From positions 127,286 to 191,285 of the forward strand of contig VXAU01001756.1 of NCBI GenBank assembly GCA_013399695.1: a stretch of 64,000 bases of DNA, in the 5' to 3' direction. Source of the stretch: Formicarius rufipectus. Taxonomy: Eukaryota > Chordata > Aves > Passeriformes > Formicariidae. Positions 58,501 to 64,000 of the stretch are shown one piece after another (position 1 is the stretch's first letter; every line of letters begins with the position of its first letter). A program made the position numbers and the translations under genes. The notes under the pieces are model-generated. The model was not told the origin of the DNA and did not search any database. It was given only the letters and a program-made list of their open reading frames with translations.

Positions 58501-61500
58501 AGATCAACCTGAGCTATGGTGACTCCCATAGAACTTATCTCAATTCCCACTTCCAGCATCTCCCTTCTCACCTCCTATCCCCCTCCCAGACCCTAAATTT
58601 AAAGGTGGGAGAATGTTAACTCCAGTTTTGCATGTCTGATCAGTAGTGCGTGCAGTTTAACTCAAACTGCAACAGTGCATGGCAGCCTGAGCTTGGCTTG
58701 GTTAATCCTGCAGGTTGTACATATGGATGTTCGAGGGAACACAGTGAAGCTCAGCGATGGGACTCAGATATCCTATGACAAATGTCTCATTGCCACTGGT
58801 AAGCCTTGGAGTTTTTTATCTTGTTTGTATTTTGGTGGTATTTAGCTGGGGATAAATTCTCTAGAGCACCTCCCTTGTTGAGACTTGCTGGAAAGCTGGG
58901 GGTTGTTCAGCCTGGAGAATAGAAGGCTCCAGGGAGACCTTAAAGACTTCCAGTGCCTAAAGGGGCTCCAAAAGAGGCGGGGAGGGACTTTGGACAAGGG
59001 GCTGGAGTGGTGGGACAAGAAAGAATGGCTTTCCACTGCCAGAGGACAGGGTTAGATGGGATACTGGTGAGAAATTCTTCCCTGTGAGGGTGGCAAGGCC
59101 TTGGAACAGGTTTCCCAGAGAAGCTGTGGCTGCCTCACCCCTGGAAGTGTCCAAGGCTGGATGGGGCTTGGAACAACCTGGGATATTGGAAGGTGTCCCT
59201 GCCCATGGCAGGGGAGAGGGATGGGATGAGCTTTAAGGTCCCTTCCAACCCAAACTCTATGATTCTATCTGGCAAGTTTCTGCAGTAAGTGTCAAACTTA
59301 CTGGTAGAGCAGTCACATGAAGGATAGTCACGCAGTCAGCCTTGCTATTGGGTTTTGCACCTGCCTTGCATCATCCAGCTTTTCTGGGACATCCAGAGTG
59401 AATGTGAAGACTGGAGAGGAGGAAAAGGTGACTTCCCTAGAAACTAAGTGAAAGAACTCCTGTGCAGATCAACCTCATCAAACGCTGCCTGTGTGGCAGC
59501 AGCAAGCAGAGCCAGCAGCTCTTGCAAGGCCCCAGAAGTTCAAGAGCAGTTCAGGTGGCACTGGCTGTCTCCAGGCAGTGGGGCCAGGTGTGGGTGTTGG
59601 GTCACCTGCTGCTCACACAGATCTTCCCTGTTAAAAGCACAGGCAGCAACAGGGATGGAGCATACTGAAACAGTTTGAAAAGCACAGCTGAGATACAAGA
59701 CAGCTTTGCACTGCCTGGATAGCCAGTGCCACAGCACTGGTGTCATTGGTCTCTCTTCTCTCCCTCCTTGTCCTCAGGGGGATCCCCAAGGAACCTGCCT
59801 GCTATTGAAAGAGCAGGAAAGGATGTACAGAAAAGGCTGACGCTGTTCCGAAAGGTAATCCCGGGGTGCTGCCAGTGCTGGGGTGAGACTGACTAAATCA
59901 GAGCCACTGCCACTGTTTCCAGCTCTGGCCAGGACAGCCTTGCCTTGGCACTGCTTCCCTCAGCTGGTGCCCAGGAGGGCATTGGTGGTTTATTCCTTTT
60001 CCCAGGCAGGAAACCAGGGTAGAGTTTACTCAACCACTCACGTGATGGCCTCAGGCCTGAGAGCTGTCATGTGGAATTATGGGTTATTAGGTTTTGGGGT
60101 TTTTTTTCAGTTTCCCTCCTGTATGACTTTGTTGCACCTTCTGAAGTGAATAAAAACCATGGAAGATGGTCAGTGATGTTCTGAGTTTTGCTGTAGAGTT
60201 GTTTTTTGTTGGCAAACTCCACTTTTTTTGAAAATACAACCTTCTCCTTAGTCTGGTTCAGGAGATTGATCAGGAATAAGAAGGTATATAGGAATATACC
60301 TTCTGTTCTGTGCTGGACTTCCCCTGAGGTGTGGCTTGCTTAACTGGGAAGGAAAGGATGGATGATGTGAGCTGTTGCATTGTTGTTGTTGTACTGGGTG
60401 TGCTGCAGGACATTTGAGTTTAGAAGTTTTATTGTAATTGCCCATGAAATTTAGGGGAAAATGCAGGAATTTGAGATTCCTGGTCAGGGAAGAGCTTGCA
60501 GAGACATAACGAATCCAGGGAGGTTTTTCTGTGCAACAGGTAAACAGGATGAAGGAGCAACACATCTCCTTTTCCAGACTGGGGAGAGAATTATTTTAAT
60601 AGGAGAAATTTGAGACAAATACCTTCTGCTGCCCTTCTTGTTAGAGAGGATTTGAAATGGAGATAAATGTTCTTTCAGATCGAGGACTTCAGAAGCCTGG
60701 AGAAGATTTCAAGAGAAGTCAAGTCCATCACGATTATTGGTGGTGGTTTCCTTGGCAGTGAGCTGGCCTGTGCTCTGGGAAGGAGAGGTGAGTATGTCCT
60801 CAGCTGTGACAGCCACTGAGTGGAAGCATCCTGATGTGAGAAACTTTTCAACCCCAACTGCTCAGTTTTTGCACAGGCACTGTGTTTGCCTGAAGGAGAC
60901 AATGCACTTGTGTTTTGTTGGTTGCATGGCCAAGATTTTCCCAGTTTCTCCCTCATTTTAGCTGCCCAGCAGCCCCTGACCACAGAGGTAGGAGCTCTGC
61001 AGGCCAGGGCATGCTGCAAAATTACTCCACCCTCTAAAAGGTCGCATTTGTTTTCTGTGCTCAAAGCCACCCTCAAATGAGGATTTCGGGGTTGGAGCTG
61101 GATGATCTTTAAGGTCCGTTCCAACCCAAAGCATTCCATGATTCTGTGATTTCAAAGAGATGGTGAACAGCTGCATTCTGACTGTCAGTGTGTGAGGAGT
61201 GTCTTCATGGTAATTTTTCTAAGTTTTCCCCAGTGTTTTACCTAAAACTTTTTTATTTAAAGTTTGCATGTGTACATGAAACAGTCACTTTGTGACTCCT
61301 CACAAAAGTCTGGGAGCCAGAACTCCCGGATTTGGAAACTTCTGTCGAGCTCCTTGTGTTAAGTAAAGCATTTATGTCCCTCTGTCTGTCCTGCTTCTCT
61401 TGATGCCACTGCTCTGTGCTTCCCTTCCAGCACGAACCCGAGGCCTGGAGGTGATCCAGCTGTTTCCAGAGAACGGCAATATGGGCAAAGTCCTGCCTGA

Positions 61501-63247
61501 ATACCTGAGCAACTGGACCACGGAGAAAGTCAGAAGAGGTGAAGCTGCAGCTCAGGGGGTTTGGGCTGGTGGCTGCTGTGCAGCTCTTCCTGGTGACACC
61601 CTTGGGAAAGCTGGGCCCTGCAAGTTGGCCCAGGTGCAGCACAGAGGAAGTTGCAGCTCTTTGGGAAAAGCTGAGCAAACAAGCTTGCTAATGCCAGTGA
61701 GGCTTTCCCTGTTGGGAAAGCCTGGCTATTCCTCCCTGGAAAGGGTCCACATGCCCATGCACACATTTGGGTCAGGCCAGGTGCTGTAGTGTTTAGCTGC
61801 TAAAGTCAGTGAGATCCAAGACACCTTTTTCCATTTGCTGCATTAAGTGCAGAATATTCTTGAGCATTGAGGAGTGGGATAGAGGGAGGAGGAATAGCAT
61901 TGGGGTCAGGGTTGAGGGGCCTAATAACCCACAGGTCTGAAATACTTTCTTTTTTGGAAGCTGCCTTGTCAGACCTCTGGGTCTGACGGTGACACAGAAA
62001 TAGGTTAATTGAGTGCCCTTAGTTCCTGAACATCTGTTTTGGGGAATTCTGTTGGATGTGACCTTGTCATCAGATGAGACGTGTACTTTGGATTGTCGTT
62101 TAAGCAGCTCTTTCTGACTTTCTTGCTGGGTTTCTCCTCATGCTTCCCTCCCAGCTGGCCACAACTCAGGGGGTCTCTATCTGGGTTCCTCACCTGGAAC
62201 CTGTCTGCACCAGTCACCTGCTCCAGGTGGGATCTGCCCACCCCTGAGCAGGCACTGAGGTGTCTTGTGCTTGTTTCCAGAGGGGGTCAATGTCCTGCCC
62301 AATGCTGTGGTCAAATCTGTCTCTGTCTCCAGCAACCGGCTGGTGATTAAACTGAAGGACGGCCGGAAGGTAAATGGAAAAGCAGGGGGAAGGTGAAGCT
62401 TGCAGGGGCATGGAGACATTTAAGATCCTAATTATGAATTCCCAAACAGGTGGAGACAGATCACATTGTGGCTGCAGTGGGACTGGAGCCTAACGTGGAA
62501 CTGGCCAAGTCAGCGGGGCTGGAGGTGGACTCGGACTTTGGGGGGTTCCGGGTGAACGCAGAGCTGCAGGCACGCTCCAACATCTGGGTGGTGAGTGTGG
62601 CCACAGCCTCCTGGCTGTGCTGATGCAGTCACACACGGGGTTATGGGGCTGGAGCACGTGGGGGAGGTGAATGGGGGGGAAAAACAGCGAGTAAGGAGTA
62701 AGGAGAGTGGTTGTAGCACAAGCCCAGAGCCTGGCCAGGCACTGCAGCTGCCTCGTTGCCATGGTAACCACGGCGAGTTTGGAATATTTATGCTGTGTAA
62801 GAGGAGTTGGGGTAACCTAAAGATAGCCTGGATCAGTTGCTTGCATAAGAGTCCCTTGGTGGGCGTCAGGACTTTGATTCTTCTGGAAAACATACCCCAG
62901 GCTGGCTTATTTTTCCAAAGATCAGTGAAGAAAATGCTGAGAAACTGGGAGTTGTGTAGCCCAGGGAGTGGGATAAGGTAGTGGTGGTGTTTGGGGTTTG
63001 TCAGAAAAACTCAGTTCCTAGTTCCATTTGTTCTCTTCCCAACGTTTCTTTGGGCACTGATGGAAGTTGTCAGTGTTTGGTGCTCACGGGATGCTCTCTT
63101 CAAGGCAGGGGATGCTGCCTGTTTCTACGACATCAAGCTGGGCCGGAGGCGTGTGGAGCACCACGACCATGCCGTAGTGAGCGGGAGACTGGCTGGAGAA
63201 AACATGACTGGGGCTGCAAAGCCCTACTGGCACCAGTCCATGTTCTG
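52141..63247 (+). CDS. AIFM1: AIFM1, apoptosis-inducing factor, mitochondrial 1 (exons 1-13, 3' end outside window)
   Basis: FAD- and NADH-binding oxidoreductase of the mitochondrial intermembrane space. It supports respiratory-chain assembly through CHCHD4 and promotes chromatin condensation when released. Exons: 52141-52207, 53118-53260 (2a) or 54055-54182 (2b), 55841-55934, 56972-57084, 57210-57340, 57911-58001, 58714-58798, 59778-59854, 60679-60787, 61431-61538, 62281-62369, 62450-62590, 63105-63247. All have AG/GT borders and join in frame (463 codons plus two bases with 2a). Features: MFRCRG mitochondrial leader, membrane segment in exon 2, FAD-binding FLLIGGGTAAFAAARS (exon 4), NAD-binding TIIGGGFLGSELACALG (exon 9), and GDAACFYDIKLGRRRVEHHDHA (exon 13). 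The C-terminal domain exons lie to the right of the window. Confidence 0.98.
52208..53117. other. AIFM1 intron 1
   Basis: GC-rich near the promoter, then ordinary intron sequence. No other coding segment recognised. Confidence 0.7.
53118..53260 (+). other. AIFM1: AIFM1 exon 2a (standard membrane-anchor exon)
   Basis: Begins with two bases completing a Gly codon and encodes LLQRWNVPPDLQLS, then the hydrophobic anchor SVFALIVGLSTLGAGAY. Acceptor TTCCTTAG, donor GTAAGT. It matches the usual human exon 2, with NLFQRW and GLSTVGAGAY. Confidence 0.93.
54055..54182 (+). other. AIFM1: AIFM1 exon 2b (alternative AIF2/exB-type anchor exon)
   Basis: It has acceptor CACCTGCAG and donor GTAAGA, and the same phases as exon 2a. 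It encodes a different leader (PSRSLTSSGVPGKAGS) and an alternative anchor (LYLIVGGTVTGTGAY). Its length (128 bp) is congruent with 2a (143 bp) modulo 3. Splicing both together would break the frame, so use is mutually exclusive. It corresponds in position to the brain-enriched AIF2 exon known in mammals. Confidence 0.85.
56085..56200 (+). mobile_element. CR1 LINE 3' tail
   Basis: Sense: GGTCTACTGGAAGGTGTCCT and GATGAGCTTTAAGGTGCCTC. AIFM1 intron 3. Confidence 0.85.
57590..57745 (+). mobile_element. CR1-type LINE 3' tail
   Basis: Sense: GACTTGATGATCTTAAAGGT and a TTCTATGATTCTGTGATCCC end. AIFM1 intron 5. Confidence 0.75.
58885..59275 (+). mobile_element. CR1 LINE 3' fragment
   Basis: Sense, well preserved: GGTTGTTCAGCCTGGAGAAT, AAATTCTTCCCTGTGAGGGT, and a terminal CCAACCCAAACTCTATGATT. 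AIFM1 intron 7. Confidence 0.9.
61080..61155 (+). mobile_element. CR1 LINE 3' tail
   Basis: Sense: GGATGATCTTTAAGGTCCGT and AAAGCATTCCATGATTCTGT. AIFM1 intron 9. Confidence 0.85.
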
Positions 63248-63977
63248 GTAACGTTCCTTTCTTCTTTTGAGGTTCCTTCTTTGGCCACGTGGCAGGAGCT
63301 TGGACAAGACACACCTTAGGAAGTGTCTGTTTCCCAAGAGAAGTGAAACCGCCTCAGCAAATGCTTTGTACAGCTTCATGTTCCCACAGCTCAGGGCGAG
63401 GGAGGTGTTTGAGAGTTCACTGCTCTTGCTGTCATGCCTCTGAAGTGTTTATCCTTCCCATAGATTTCAGTTTTTCCTAGTCCCATTCTGCAGAGCAAGG
63501 AGCAGTAAAGAGCAGCCCTTTCCTCAGAGCAGGAGGATTTACAGGTTGAATTTAGCAGCAGTTTTTCTGTTACAAGTACATGAAGTTCCCAAGCACAATC
63601 TGTTGGTTTCGGTTGTGTTGCTGAAGTGATGCTTTAGTAGCAAAGCATTGTTGCATCCAGGTGTACCTGAAAGGCTGCTTTCCAGAGAGAGATGGCAAGA
63701 AAATGGGCAATTTTACTGTATCTTTCTTGAAGTTCTTTTTAAAACAAAATGTGAGAAAACAGAACAATGAAACAAAAAACTTCACAGAAAATTAAAATCC
63801 CAAAGGCTGTTAATTCAAGGTCAAGTTAACAGGATTTTAAATATAGGGAAAAGAGTTTTGGTTTTCTCAGAGAAATCCCCTCAAAAATTTATGACCTGCT
63901 ATCACTTACCTGTGCTCATGGTCTGTCCTACCCAGGCTCTGGGGCAGGAGCATTTCTCAATTTTTAAACACGAAACA

Positions 63978-64000
63978 GAACCACAGAATCACTGGGGTTG
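63978..64000 (-). mobile_element. Start of an antisense CR1 copy cut by the window edge
   Basis: The last bases, AACCACAGAATCACTGGGGT, resemble the antisense CR1 3' end seen elsewhere in the window; the rest lies outside. Confidence 0.55.

Overview
This window is bird genomic DNA. The evidence is seven vertebrate genes with GT-AG introns, about twenty CR1 LINE fragments (the dominant avian retroposon) in both orientations, no mammalian SINEs, GC-rich CpG-island promoters and high gene density. The genes correspond to the human Xq25-q26 block (AIFM1, RAB33A, SLC25A14, GPR119, RBMX2, ENOX2). From general knowledge of avian synteny, that block lies on chicken chromosome 4p, which is songbird 4A; this assignment is inferred, not shown by the sequence. 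The species cannot be determined.

Layout from left to right. ENOX2 (minus) has seven coding exons at 1821-11395. Its 3' half runs off the left edge, and its 5' region stretches to a CpG-rich, repeat-laden zone at about 22.2-23.5 kb. GPR119 (minus) is a single-exon receptor at 25605-26600. SLC25A14 (minus) has nine exons at 30432-37947. RBMX2 (minus) has six exons at 39763-41518. RAB33A (minus) has two exons at 42032-45314. MARS2 (minus) has three exons at 47842-51970. AIFM1 (plus) starts at 52141; exons 1-13 are present, with two alternative exons 2, and its 3' end is beyond the right edge. All exon borders were worked out from reading frame, splice dinucleotides and phase, and they join in frame.

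Themes. (1) MARS2 and AIFM1, both mitochondrial proteins, are head to head with 170 bp between start codons, so they very probably share a bidirectional promoter. Here MARS2 has introns, whereas the human gene is a single exon at a different locus. (2) Nearly every CpG-island promoter carries its own unrelated GC-rich minisatellite: about 14 bp at ENOX2, 33 bp at SLC25A14, 20 bp with a 10 bp sub-period at RBMX2, and 53 bp at RAB33A. (3) 3' ends are very tight: the MARS2 stop codon overlaps its AATAAA, and RAB33A has AATAAA 20 nt after its stop. (4) AIFM1 keeps two tandem, phase-matched exons 2 (standard AIF and AIF2/exB types). (5) Assembly problems are visible: a 56-N gap inside an SLC25A14 intron, and an exact-length 435 bp duplication joined by one N downstream of RBMX2. 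I found no RNA genes, no CRISPR array and no intact mobile element.
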